Below, one piece after another: positions 48,221-55,959 of a stretch of DNA of 64,000 nucleotides. Position 1 is the stretch's first letter; every line of letters starts with the position of its first letter. The DNA comes from Calditrichia bacterium (lineage in GTDB: Bacteria > Calditrichota > Calditrichia > RBG-13-44-9 > J075): the NCBI GenBank assembly GCA_028284905.1, contig JANQQU010000029.1:87352-151351 (forward strand). Direction: 5' to 3'. The notes beneath the pieces were generated by a model. That model saw nothing but the letters and a program-made list of their open reading frames with translations. It had not been told where the DNA came from and made no database searches. The position numbers and the translations under genes were made by a program.

Positions 48221-48961
48221 TTACTGGTTAACGAGATCGGCGACGTCCCTTTTATCCATTCCCCAGGCGACCACTTGAACCCCCGGGGAATATTGCGCGC
48301 TATACGGGGAATTGTTTATCATGTTTGCGTAACGGGGGTAATTTACGGCCAGCTTATCAACATCGATTTCCTGTAATGGCCATTCCAGATGATGAATATC
48401 AAAGGCATTGATGTATTGCCCGGCATCCTGAAATAAGGCATATCGTTCCGTTAACCATTTAGTGAGCGCATCCTTTTCCAAAATGTCTTTCCCCGGTGTG
48501 AATCGCAGTATTAATTGATCGCCGAAATTAGCATTGTTTGATTGGTATTTACCCTCAGCTCTTTTCATGGAAGAATAGCGATAGGGCAGCTCGGAAAATT
48601 GCCGGGCAACTTTACAAGAAATTCTTTTTCCCCCCTCGATGCTCAAAAAATATACGCCCGGTTTGCCATTTAATTTAACATAGGTGCGGAGATTAATTTC
48701 ATGGAAGTTTGATACCGGCGGAAAAGCGATAAAATTGCGAAGGCGACTTTTCTCTATAGTGAAAGCGACCAGAGAGACCCAGGCGCTGTTATCGACCAAG
48801 TCTATTTCCAGCGCTTTCGGCACATGTTCTCGCAGCGCTTCAACGGAAACTTGCCAGTGGAGAAAAATGACTCTATTCCATTCCTGATAAAATTTCCAGG
48901 GTGCTTCGGAAAGCGGCCATTCCCGGTGCTCAGTATGCTTGATAATTTCCGCGACTTTCAT
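48221..48961 (-). CDS. DUF2071 (YqjF-like) family protein
   Basis: About 246 residues. Family pattern REWPLSEAPWKFYQEWNRVIFLHWQVSVEALREHVPKALEIDLVDNSAWVSLVAF, with NLRTYVKLNGKPGVYFLSIEGGKRISCKVARQFSELPYRYSSM. It is cytosolic and related in fold to acetoacetate decarboxylase-type domains. I chose ATG 48961; a TTG eight codons upstream is weaker. The next gene downstream on its strand is 47 nt away. Confidence 0.88.
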   Translation of the reverse strand: MKVAEIIKHTEHREWPLSEAPWKFYQEWNRVIFLHWQVSVEALREHVPKALEIDLVDNSAWVSLVAFTIEKSRLRNFIAFPPVSNFHEINLRTYVKLNGKPGVYFLSIEGGKRISCKVARQFSELPYRYSSMKRAEGKYQSNNANFGDQLILRFTPGKDILEKDALTKWLTERYALFQDAGQYINAFDIHHLEWPLQEIDVDKLAVNYPRYANMINNSPYSAQYSPGVQVVAWGMDKRDVADLVNQ

Positions 48962-49036
48962 TTCATAAAATATAGCGTTTTCCAATAATTCGGGATAATT
49001 ATTTTGAGAAAAATTAAAGGGTGCGAATAACTTATT

Positions 49037-49135
49037 AACAGTTGACAGTTATCAGTTATCAAATGTTGGGTGCTGGTTAGTAATTGACAATTTAACTGTT
49101 CATTGATAACTGATCACTGATAACTGTTCACTGTT
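49037..49135. repeat. imperfect inverted repeat of CAGTTATCAGTTATCA units
   Basis: AACAGTTGACAGTTATCAGTT on the left is mirrored by GATAACTGATCACTGATAACTG on the right, within the 294-bp gap between the divergent 48221 and 49256 genes. A dispersed-repeat type with no coding content. Confidence 0.6.
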
Positions 49136-49206
49136 TGTGCATAAGTTTTACATTTTTTTAATAGAAATAAGTCGATATTGCCACATTTACGAAGGTTTTA
49201 GGCTGG

Positions 49207-49212
49207 TATAAT
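49207..49212 (+). promoter_or_regulatory. candidate -10 element for the 49256 gene
   Basis: TATAAT 44 nt upstream of the start codon; no clear -35 box at 17 bp. AGAGGA is the ribosome site next to the ATG. Confidence 0.3.
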
Positions 49213-49255
49213 ATTTGTAAATTATTGAGATCATTATACGTTCAAGAGGAATGCA

Positions 49256-50356
49256 ATGTATCTTTTTAACAAAATTGTCCGATTCATTTTAGTTGTGGGA
49301 TTTTTAACCCTCTCTTTATCTAGTTGGGCTTACGGACAATCAGAAGCTGTAGAAGTTGTTAAAATCATCGATCCCGATAACGGTCCCGGCACGGATTACA
49401 CATCTTTGCGGGATTTCGCCAGAAATGAAAAACGCAACCTGGTCAGTGCCGGGGAAATTGCCGTCGCCCTTTGCCGCAGTAGTAACGGCTCTCCGGATGG
49501 ACCGGCACAGTTCGATGACTGGACCACCGATGAAAATCACTATGTTAAGATAGTCGCCGATGATAGTCACCGGGCCGGCGCTCGTTGGGATGAGAACAAA
49601 TACCGCATTATTGAATTCACCACAATTAATTCCGAATGTGTCGATATCGAGATCAATAACATCGTTATTGACGGTATCCAAATGAGAATCTATGGTGGTG
49701 GCGGCAGCAACGATATTATTGACCCCGATGCCGGTGATTACTATATCTTCAAGAATTGTTTTCTCTGGATGGATCTCGACAACCAGTCTGGCAGCGGCAT
49801 GGATTTCAAGACCGACGCGGAAGTGGTAAATTGCGTCATCAAGGGCACCGGTTCGAAAGGCATTTCCGCCATGCCCGGCTCTTTTGTGAAAGTGATTAAC
49901 AATACCTTCATCGGTTGGCAGCATGCGATTTCCAATGAGGCGAGCGTACTGGCGCTGAATAATATTTCCATCGGCGCAACGGGAGAAGCTTATCGTGTGA
50001 AAGATGGCGGCAGCTTTACCAGCGATTCGGATTACAACACCTCCGATCGCTCCGGCGATGCCATTGTCAGGTCGCCCCGTAGCAGCAGTCAGTCGCCCTG
50101 GTATTCCGGCGGGACATCTATTGAACAAATTTTTGTGGATGCAGCAGGGAATGATTATCACCTGCAATTAAATGGCATTTTTGCCGGGAACGGTATCGGA
50201 CCTTCAGCAAGCAGCCATGTTTATGATCACGATATTAATCTGCAGCCCCGCAGTGGTAGCTCCACGGATTTGGGCGCCGATCAGGACGGGCCTCCGGGAC
50301 CACCGGCAGGCGTACCGGCCAGACCGACCGGTCTGAGAATTATTGGTGGAAATTAG
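49256..50356 (+). CDS. secreted right-handed beta-helix-like protein
   Basis: 366 residues; AGAGGA 5 nt upstream; signal peptide ends near AYGQ. Repeats of short beta coils appear in the middle (INNIVIDGIQMRIYGGG, FKTDAEVVNCVIKGTGSKGI, VKVINNTFIGWQHAI, LALNNISIG), typical of pectate-lyase-like parallel beta-helices. The C-terminus is Pro/Gly-rich (GPPGPPAGVPARP), which may be a linker to nothing else, and no sorting domain is present. Function unknown; glycan binding or cleavage is plausible. Single gene. Confidence 0.78.
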   Translation: MYLFNKIVRFILVVGFLTLSLSSWAYGQSEAVEVVKIIDPDNGPGTDYTSLRDFARNEKRNLVSAGEIAVALCRSSNGSPDGPAQFDDWTTDENHYVKIVADDSHRAGARWDENKYRIIEFTTINSECVDIEINNIVIDGIQMRIYGGGGSNDIIDPDAGDYYIFKNCFLWMDLDNQSGSGMDFKTDAEVVNCVIKGTGSKGISAMPGSFVKVINNTFIGWQHAISNEASVLALNNISIGATGEAYRVKDGGSFTSDSDYNTSDRSGDAIVRSPRSSSQSPWYSGGTSIEQIFVDAAGNDYHLQLNGIFAGNGIGPSASSHVYDHDINLQPRSGSSTDLGADQDGPPGPPAGVPARPTGLRIIGGN

Positions 50357-50395
50357 TAATTTGCGAATTGAAGTTTGCTGTATTTTCTTTACATG

Positions 50396-50444
50396 CTTCG
50401 ACAAGCTCAGCATGATTGCAACTATCATTCTGAGCTTATTGAAG
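50396..50444. repeat. inverted repeat CTTCGACAAGCTCAG type
   Basis: CTTCGACAAGCTCAG (50396-50410) is inverted at 50430-50444 as CTGAGCTTATTGAAG, two mismatches in 15. It lies 40 nt after the beta-helix gene stop and could also terminate transcription. A common dispersed palindrome in bacterial genomes. Confidence 0.6.
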
Positions 50445-50561
50445 GGTGATTAACCAGACAAATTAAAATTGACAAACACCCATAACGTTTCGACAATTAG
50501 CCCTTCAATCATCTCAGTCTTTTTTTAAAGAAAATCTTCCAGAACTTGCCAGATGCTTGAA

Positions 50562-50834
50562 TTATGAACGACAAGTAGACGAATTATTGTCTGCGCTCCC
50601 GACAAAATCTATTTCGTCAAGTTTTAGTATATAATCCAGCCGTATCAATTTTCCCTGCTCAAGCATTAAAAATTCCGCCCCGCCCTGGCTAAAGACATTC
50701 ATCAAGCGACCGTCATAAGACTGTGGTTCCGCTTCATTTTCCTTTTGAAAAACCAAAGTGCAAGGGACGCGGCGCACGATGCGGTCTTCGAGGATATCAT
50801 ACAGGCCACATTGTATTGGTTTATAATCACTCAT
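50562..50834 (-). CDS. Rof-like (Rho-binding antiterminator) protein
   Basis: About 90 residues. The Rof/YaeO pattern is visible: YKPIQCGLYDILED at the start, then LVFQ...DGRLMNVFSQGGAEFLMLEQGKLIRLDYILKLDEI. In E. coli the family binds Rho and blocks termination. I chose the second ATG (50834) because GGGAG lies 6 nt upstream, while it touches the first ATG (50840). The call is by pattern only and the residues that contact Rho were not checked. Small single gene. Confidence 0.6.
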   Translation of the reverse strand: MSDYKPIQCGLYDILEDRIVRRVPCTLVFQKENEAEPQSYDGRLMNVFSQGGAEFLMLEQGKLIRLDYILKLDEIDFVGSADNNSSTCRS

Positions 50835-50930
50835 ATTCATCTCCCGAATTAAACCTGATAACGATTCACTTATCTTACATAACAGATGCCCGGTGAAAGT
50901 ATATGGTTACCGAAATTATCCAATGATTCC

Positions 50931-51722
50931 CTAATCAACAATTTTGATAGCATCACCGGTTGATACTACACCTTCAACCAGCACTGCACAATAAAGACCG
51001 GCAAAGTTTTCATGCGCCTGCGCTACCTGGCGGAGGATCTCCGGATTATGTTCGCCGGTTTCCGGATCCAGGGAAATCATTTTGCAGCGCGGATCTCTTT
51101 CCAGAACCATGATTTCTGCCTTCTCCCCGATGCGCAGTTTGCGCCCGACGAATTCATCTTCAGCGAATCCACTCCCGTTAGTCAGATCGAAATAGATATT
51201 CGCACGAAAACGCCGCGGATCCACCGTTATCTCCATTTCCGCTTCGATTTGCTGGATCGTCTGCGAGCTAATTAATGAGACCGGCCGGCAATCAGTTAAA
51301 GCGCGATCGGAGCGAACGAGTGTGAGGCGATTTTCACCGCGTAATCCTTCCGACAATTGTTCCGCCAGTAGCGGATCATCCAGTGCAAGCATTTCCCCGA
51401 ATGGGGTAACAACATCCAGGTGCAGATCGTCGGGATTCGCATTGGCCGGGTTAACGCCTGGTGGAATTTTCATTGCTTCCAGTAGGTTGGGTGGCTTCAC
51501 AGCTTTTTCCGGATGACGGAATTTCGGTTGGTAACGAAGCATCTTTCCCTGCGCCGTCGCACTGAGATAGGGAAACCCTTTACGCGATGCGGAATTCTTA
51601 AAGGCAAAACAACGATCGCCGAAAACGCCGGAAAATCCCAGGAACACTTCATTCAGCGATTCCCCGCGCATACTTTTTACCGGGTAGCGCCATAAACTTT
51701 CAATGGTGCCTATTTTGCTCAT
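50931..51722 (-). CDS. MOSC domain protein (molybdenum cofactor sulfurase C-terminal type)
   Basis: 263 residues. N-terminal MOSC beta-barrel pattern IGTIESLWRYPVKSMRGESLNEVFLGFSGVFGDRCFAF, then the MOSC core with ITVDPRRFRANIYFD and DPRCKMISLDPETGEHNPEILR, where the Cys is the conserved MOSC residue. Such proteins bind or use the molybdenum cofactor, or are oxidoreductases such as YiiM and mARC relatives. GGGGGAG lies directly upstream of the ATG. A molybdoenzyme (NapA) is encoded in the same window, but 45 kb away. Confidence 0.9.
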   Translation of the reverse strand: MSKIGTIESLWRYPVKSMRGESLNEVFLGFSGVFGDRCFAFKNSASRKGFPYLSATAQGKMLRYQPKFRHPEKAVKPPNLLEAMKIPPGVNPANANPDDLHLDVVTPFGEMLALDDPLLAEQLSEGLRGENRLTLVRSDRALTDCRPVSLISSQTIQQIEAEMEITVDPRRFRANIYFDLTNGSGFAEDEFVGRKLRIGEKAEIMVLERDPRCKMISLDPETGEHNPEILRQVAQAHENFAGLYCAVLVEGVVSTGDAIKIVD

Positions 51723-51737
51723 TTTCTCCCCCTTGCG

Positions 51738-51782
51738 CCGGAGCTTTATGCTCCGGATTAAGTTATGTCGCTCCTTTGGAGC
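51738..51782. repeat. two small hairpins CCGGAGC-GCTCCGG and GCTCC-GGAGC
   Basis: CCGGAGC (51738-51744) with GCTCCGG (51750-51756), then GCTCC (51770) with GGAGC (51778). Located just upstream of the MOSC gene start. Same style as other dispersed hairpins here. Confidence 0.45.
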
Positions 51783-51860
51783 TTTTCTTGGTTGAATAGT
51801 TTAAGCCTCAATTTAGACGCCGGCTGATAATTCTGGATGGGTTCCTTTTAATGGCTGTCA

Positions 51861-52415
51861 TTATAATTTGTTTTCTTGTTTCAATTTTTTCATCAGCGTT
51901 TCGAATAACTGCTTTGTAAACTCGAATTTGGAAACATGTGGGGTGTATTTTTTTCTGATTAATTCTTCAGTAAACCCATCTGCCGGGTTCTTTTTCTCAT
52001 CATTTAAATTGCGGATGCAGGTATCGAGGCAATCCACTGCTTTCGCAAATTGCGCTTCGCGGGACTCCCGGCTTTCGTATTTCTCAATGATAGTTTCATA
52101 CCGTTCGGGGTTGGGAATAATGGCAAGAATCTTTTTGTTGGCGGCCTTCTCTTTTTCTTCCTTTATACGAAGTTCTTCCGGGTTATTGAATTTTGCATCG
52201 CCGGCATACACTTCCACGAGATCATGATAGAGCAGATATTCGAAAACGCTCAGGCGGTCCAATGGTTCGTCGATGTAATCGATAAGAATATCTGCGATCA
52301 GCATGCAACTCCACGAATGCTCGGCAGTGCTTTCTTTTCGATTGCCAACATTTAAACCGCGCTCCACGGTTTTTAACTTTTCCAGCTCGCTTAGACAGGT
52401 AATCAATTTATCCAT
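51861..52415 (-). CDS. HD-domain phosphohydrolase (YfbR/5'-deoxynucleotidase-like)
   Basis: 184 residues. HD motif residues: H33 in STAEHSWSC, H64-D65 in LLYHDLVEVYAGDAK and a distal Asp in FAKAVDCLDTCIRN, the pattern of YfbR-type nucleotidases and related HD phosphohydrolases. It hydrolyses phosphate monoesters of nucleotides in the cytoplasm. A C-terminal charged helix ends the protein. Separated from the Nudix gene by 182 nt that hold an unexplained open fragment. Confidence 0.87.
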   Translation of the reverse strand: MDKLITCLSELEKLKTVERGLNVGNRKESTAEHSWSCMLIADILIDYIDEPLDRLSVFEYLLYHDLVEVYAGDAKFNNPEELRIKEEKEKAANKKILAIIPNPERYETIIEKYESRESREAQFAKAVDCLDTCIRNLNDEKKNPADGFTEELIRKKYTPHVSKFEFTKQLFETLMKKLKQENKL

Positions 52416-52430
52416 AATGTCTTTACTTGA

Positions 52431-52661
52431 TCAGGTTTGAAGTTGAATGACTTTCAGCCGGGCATTATGCATCATTTTACCGCTGATTTTCACATCGCCA
52501 ACGATTTGCGCTGTCTTCAAGTATACTGCATAGATTGCCCGCCTGTCAAGTGCTTGCTTTGTGCTTTTCAGACCATCAATCTCACCGTATTCCCAGGCTA
52601 AACCGACATTGAAGAGCCCCAGAATGCCCCACTGAACGAATGTTTTTCCTGCAGATATTTC
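52431..52661 (-). pseudogene. open fragment with protein-like sequence, possibly the 3' end of a broken gene
   Basis: A frame of 76 codons after an in-frame TAG, without a start codon near its beginning. It reads like real protein (FNVGLAWEYGEIDGL, DRRAIYAVYLKTAQIVGD, NARLKVIQL) and ends in TGA at 52431. It overlaps the last 64 bases of the Nudix gene in another frame. It may be the end of a displaced gene or a frameshifted extension of the Nudix gene. I cannot name the family. Confidence 0.35.
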
Positions 52662-53035
52662 CTAATCGGATAAGGCTGCAAATTAACCGTATCCAGCTCT
52701 GCGGCCGAGGTCCACAACAGTTCCAAATGTTCTTCCAAAGCTGCCGGCGCTTTCGAAGAATCCAGTCCATCGACAGCAACGTTAAAGAGTAAATTTATTT
52801 CATGATTATTCTTGAGGATTTCCGGCCATAGATGTTCAACGGCGCCGACAAAATTAAGCACGGTCGCTTTTTTCCCGAACTCTTCCAGCAATTCCCGCTT
52901 AATGGCCTGATGGGCTGTTTCTCCCAATTCAATGTGTCCGCCGGGCAGAAAAGTGTTAGTATCCCCGATGCTGCGCACCAGCAGGTATTTACCATCTAAT
53001 TGAATAATCGCTCGTGCGATGTAGTGGAATTTCAT
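52598..53035 (-). CDS. Nudix hydrolase
   Basis: 145 residues. The Nudix box GGHIELGETAHQAIKRELLEEFGK (pattern Gx5Ex7REuxEExGu, residues 33-55) is intact. It follows a short N-terminal strand MKFHYIARAIIQLDGKYLLVR. Nudix enzymes hydrolyse nucleoside diphosphates linked to another group; the substrate is not predictable here. The C-terminal tail (SFSGAFWGSSMSV) is unusual and overlaps a different open frame, so a frameshift near 52630 is possible. Upstream lies a repeat cassette. Confidence 0.88.
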   Translation of the reverse strand: MKFHYIARAIIQLDGKYLLVRSIGDTNTFLPGGHIELGETAHQAIKRELLEEFGKKATVLNFVGAVEHLWPEILKNNHEINLLFNVAVDGLDSSKAPAALEEHLELLWTSAAELDTVNLQPYPIRKYLQEKHSFSGAFWGSSMSV

Positions 53036-53136
53036 AGTTGTCCTCGTCTGTTTGTTAGCTATTCAGAGCGTTAATTTTCACTTCATATGTCATTGCCTGA
53101 AGAATATGGATGATAAGATTTTCAGCAGCATTATAT

Positions 53137-53312
53137 GCCACCCCTATGGGGCTAAGATAGGGATATTCTTTTTTGAACTATAAATATGACGTCCCTACGG
53201 GACTCGATTTACCTACAGCCTTCGGAGATAATTCGACAGCCCTGTAAGGGCGAAATATTTATAGCTCATTTATTTTCGAAGATTATGCGCCCTGTAGGGG
53301 CGGCATAGTCGC
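53137..53312. repeat. four-hairpin CCCCTACGGGG-type repeat cassette, copy 2
   Basis: Within the 430-bp gap 53036-53465. Units in order: CACCCCTATGGGGC, CGTCCCTACGGGAC, AGCCCTGTAAGGGC and GCCCTGTAGGGGC, with AATATTTATAGCT between two of them, as at 14149-14335. Nothing coding is seen in the rest of the gap. Confidence 0.7.
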
Positions 53313-53465
53313 AAATAAAAAAAGTTACCGCGCTCCCGCAAGTTTTTCAACAGGTGACGTCCAAATGATTAAATGCCGGCGAGATAATGGTATCAAAAAG
53401 AGATCAAACATCGAACATTAAGTCTTAAAATTTTTCAACAATCCCAGTGAGAGGAGTAAAGCAAA

Positions 53466-54239
53466 ATGAAACAGAAAAGTGCAATCATGAAATTACAAAT
53501 TTTCGGAATTTTCTTATTTTTATTTTTAGGTGTTTTTTCCTGCAGCAGCGACAGCACCGATCCCGACGGTAATGAGGGGACTGCAGAACTGCATCCGGCA
53601 TTCGGTGAATTTGATGCCGGCAATACAACCATTTATGTCGATGGCTCGAACTTCGTCATTGAAACCAATGGTTTGCCCAATCACACTTCACCGTACTGGT
53701 CAGCCGGCCATCCGCTGGATATCGAGCCGATAGTCACCACTTATGCGGATATGGCGCCCGGTGATATCGACGAATTTAATGGGATGTATACACTGATTGT
53801 CCCGGCGTCTCCCAGCCTCGCTTCCAATTCCAGCACGACCGGGCTCGGCGCTATCGGTATCGCGGTTAGCGGATCGGTTATCTACAATGACCAGGAAGGG
53901 CCGAACGTTCCACTGGACAACGCCGCCGTTTCATTAGACTATAATGGCGCGCATACCGGACCGCAAAGCTACCACTATCATCTGGAGCCGAAAGCATGGT
54001 CGGATGATGATGATAATCTTATTGGGATTATCGCCGATGGCTTCTTCCTCTATGGCAGAAAATGCAACTCTACCGGCACCTATCCCACCGACCTCGATGC
54101 TTCCGGCGGACACTCCCACGCGACACAGCACTCGGATGAAGCAGAGTATCATTATCATATCCAAAATGAGTTGTATTTAAACCAGTATTACATCTTGTTC
54201 CCCGGTAACTATCAAGGCACGCCCAATGTTATACAATAA
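53466..54239 (+). CDS. YHYH-domain lipoprotein
   Basis: 257 residues; GAGAGGAG about 10 nt upstream; lipobox VFSC at C26. Body carries the YHYH-family histidine motifs: SYHYHLEPKAW, GHSHATQHSDEAEYHYH near the end. The histidine-rich clusters suggest metal binding. The stop overlaps the next gene by 14 nt. First gene of a three-gene operon with MORN and SCO proteins. Confidence 0.85.
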   Translation: MKQKSAIMKLQIFGIFLFLFLGVFSCSSDSTDPDGNEGTAELHPAFGEFDAGNTTIYVDGSNFVIETNGLPNHTSPYWSAGHPLDIEPIVTTYADMAPGDIDEFNGMYTLIVPASPSLASNSSTTGLGAIGIAVSGSVIYNDQEGPNVPLDNAAVSLDYNGAHTGPQSYHYHLEPKAWSDDDDNLIGIIADGFFLYGRKCNSTGTYPTDLDASGGHSHATQHSDEAEYHYHIQNELYLNQYYILFPGNYQGTPNVIQ

Positions 54240-54831
54240 AATGTTTCTCATGATACTGGTATCGCTGGTTTGCCTGAGTTGCCAACAATCCAGCGATATG
54301 CCGGAGCAAGCGATGGCAGCAGATGAACTGGTGGATATCCCGCAAATTGAGCGACTGGCAACGGATGTAGAACTGCGCCCCAATGAAGGCCTGGTCTATT
54401 ATGATGACGCGCCCTTTTCCGGATATGTGCTTAAATGGCATCACAATAATCAACTGGCGGAGCGGATTTCCTACTACCAGGGGAAGAAGCACGGTTTACG
54501 GGAGCAGTGGTACAGCAATGGCCAGGCAAAACTCTCGGCAGAATATCGCAAAGGGAAATTTCACGGCGCGTCGCTCAGCTGGTGGCAGAACGGCAATCTC
54601 CGCTCCCAGGGCAATTTCTTTGCCGGGAAAGTTCACGGCACGGTTACCCAGTGGTACAAAGAAGGAATGATCTTTAAAGAGATGAATTACCAGCATGGCA
54701 AAGAGTTGGGCATGCAAAAAGCCTGGCGGAAGAACGGAAAGCTCTACAATAATTACGAAGCCAGGAATGGGAGAATTTTTGGCTTAAAACGCGCAAACTT
54801 ATGCTTCGAGTTACAAGATGAAAAACTATAA
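54226..54831 (+). CDS. MORN-repeat lipoprotein (YwqK-like)
   Basis: 201 residues; lipobox VCLSC. Tandem MORN-2 type repeats with the family pattern GKKHGLREQWYSNGQAKLSAEYRKGKFHGASLSWWQNGNLRSQ and GKVHGTVTQWYKEGMIFKE. MORN_2 repeats occur in YwqK-type antitoxin annotations and in envelope proteins; here the lipoprotein signal favours an envelope role. It overlaps the YHYH gene by 14 nt and the SCO gene by 14 nt. Confidence 0.85.
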   Translation: MLYNKMFLMILVSLVCLSCQQSSDMPEQAMAADELVDIPQIERLATDVELRPNEGLVYYDDAPFSGYVLKWHHNNQLAERISYYQGKKHGLREQWYSNGQAKLSAEYRKGKFHGASLSWWQNGNLRSQGNFFAGKVHGTVTQWYKEGMIFKEMNYQHGKELGMQKAWRKNGKLYNNYEARNGRIFGLKRANLCFELQDEKL

Positions 54832-55537
54832 AATCAATTTAATCCTGGGCATGGTGCTCAGCATCTTTTTGCTGACTGCATGTGGTGAAAATACTCATTC
54901 GGAAATCGACAGTAGAGTAGAACGTCTGCCCTACTACGACTCGGCAGAATTCACCCCCCGTTGGCTGACACAGGATAGTTCGGCATTGGAGAATTTTCAT
55001 CAAATCCCGGCATTTCAGTTTACCAACCAGTCCGGTGATATTGTTTCCGAAAAAACGGTTGATGGGAAAATCTACATCGTCGATTTCTTTTTCACCACCT
55101 GCCCGGGCATCTGCCCGAAGATGGCCACCAATATGCGGGTTGTTCAGGAAGCTTTTAAAGAAGATGCGGAAGTGCTGCTGCTTTCCCATTCAGTGACTCC
55201 GGAGACAGACAGTGTGTCGGTGCTTCAGCGTTATGCCGAGCTGAACGGCTGCATCAGCGATAAATGGCACCTGGTGACCGGTGACAGAAAAGAGATTTAC
55301 GATTTAGGCCGGAACTACTATTTCGTGGAAGAGAATTTGGGGCTAAACAAAAAAGAATCCGATTTTTTGCATACCGAAAATTTTGTTCTGATCGATAAGA
55401 ACCGGCGCATCCGGGGCATTTATAATGGGTTGAGTAAACCATCGATCCAGCAACTAATCGCTGATGTGAAAACGCTGCAAAAGGAGTCGGCGCTGGTATC
55501 TGCTCCAACAGCACTTCTTCAGGAACAAGAAAACTAG
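54818..55537 (+). CDS. SCO1/SenC-family copper chaperone lipoprotein
   Basis: 239 residues; lipobox LLTAC at C22. Thioredoxin-like SCO fold with CxxxC at C95 and C99 (TTCPGICPK) and the distant histidine DFLHTENFVLID, the copper ligands of the family. SCO proteins deliver copper to cytochrome oxidase or act as envelope thiol reductases. It overlaps the MORN gene by 14 nt, so translation is coupled. No cytochrome oxidase gene is in the window. Confidence 0.93.
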   Translation: MKNYKINLILGMVLSIFLLTACGENTHSEIDSRVERLPYYDSAEFTPRWLTQDSSALENFHQIPAFQFTNQSGDIVSEKTVDGKIYIVDFFFTTCPGICPKMATNMRVVQEAFKEDAEVLLLSHSVTPETDSVSVLQRYAELNGCISDKWHLVTGDRKEIYDLGRNYYFVEENLGLNKKESDFLHTENFVLIDKNRRIRGIYNGLSKPSIQQLIADVKTLQKESALVSAPTALLQEQEN

Positions 55538-55565
55538 GTAATATTTAACGAAAGTCGTTTTATCC

Positions 55566-55653
55566 GTCATCGCGAGGAGTACAGCGACGAAGCGATCTCA
55601 ATGGGTGCATCTACATTGGAGATTGCTTCGGCAAAAAACGCCTCGCAATGACA
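55566..55653. repeat. long palindromic repeat, family A copy 3
   Basis: GTCATCGCGAGGAG ... CGAAGCGATCTC and GAGATTGCTTCGGC ... CGCCTCGCAATGAC form the inner palindrome. The outer ends seen in the other three copies are not clear here. It lies in the gap 55538-55959. Confidence 0.75.
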
Positions 55654-55685
55654 ATACTGACAGAATTGCTAGTTTTTCTTTTGGA

Positions 55686-55788
55686 TTCTCTATTACTCAA
55701 AACTTTATCTTGCCGGAAAGCACATCTTCCCAACGAATCGGTGCAGTCTTTACATATTCATATCGCTCGTTCGGGATAAGTGCTTTCA
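55686..55788 (-). pseudogene. remnant of a second sulfatase 3' end
   Basis: 103 bases that match 55949-56051, the 3' end of the sulfatase gene and the bases after its stop, with six mismatches (my count). Read on the minus strand it gives the last residues of the sulfatase (ALIPNERYEYVKTAPIRW, then WEDVLSGKIKF) and stop, including two residue changes against the intact gene. No start or further upstream gene sequence is left. It is a truncated duplicate or the end of a lost tandem paralogue. Confidence 0.75.
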
Positions 55789-55803
55789 TAAAAATCTAAT
55801 TTG

Positions 55804-55887
55804 TTAGCCGCGGATAAACACAGATTTGCACGGATAAAAGCAGAAAAATGAAAAAATCAGTGAAAATCCGTGCTTATCAATGGCTAA
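55804..55887. repeat. inverted repeat between the sulfatase copies
   Basis: TTAGCC...GGCTAA and GCACGGAT...ATCCGTGC pair around an A-rich centre. It separates the sulfatase remnant from the intact gene. A short GTGTTAACAGTATTATATG...AAACAC element follows (55897-55923). Confidence 0.5.
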
Positions 55888-55959
55888 TATCCAAACAGTG
55901 TTAACAGTATTATATGCTAAACACTTCGGAAATTCATTACATCACTTCTTCTCTATTAC

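Noticed and set aside
49340..50167. Long minus-strand frame opposite the beta-helix gene
   Set aside because: Antisense shadow; the plus-strand protein has a signal peptide and beta-coil repeats.
54226..54831. MORN protein as a YwqK antitoxin
   Set aside because: It has a lipobox and no toxin partner next to it; it sits in an envelope operon.
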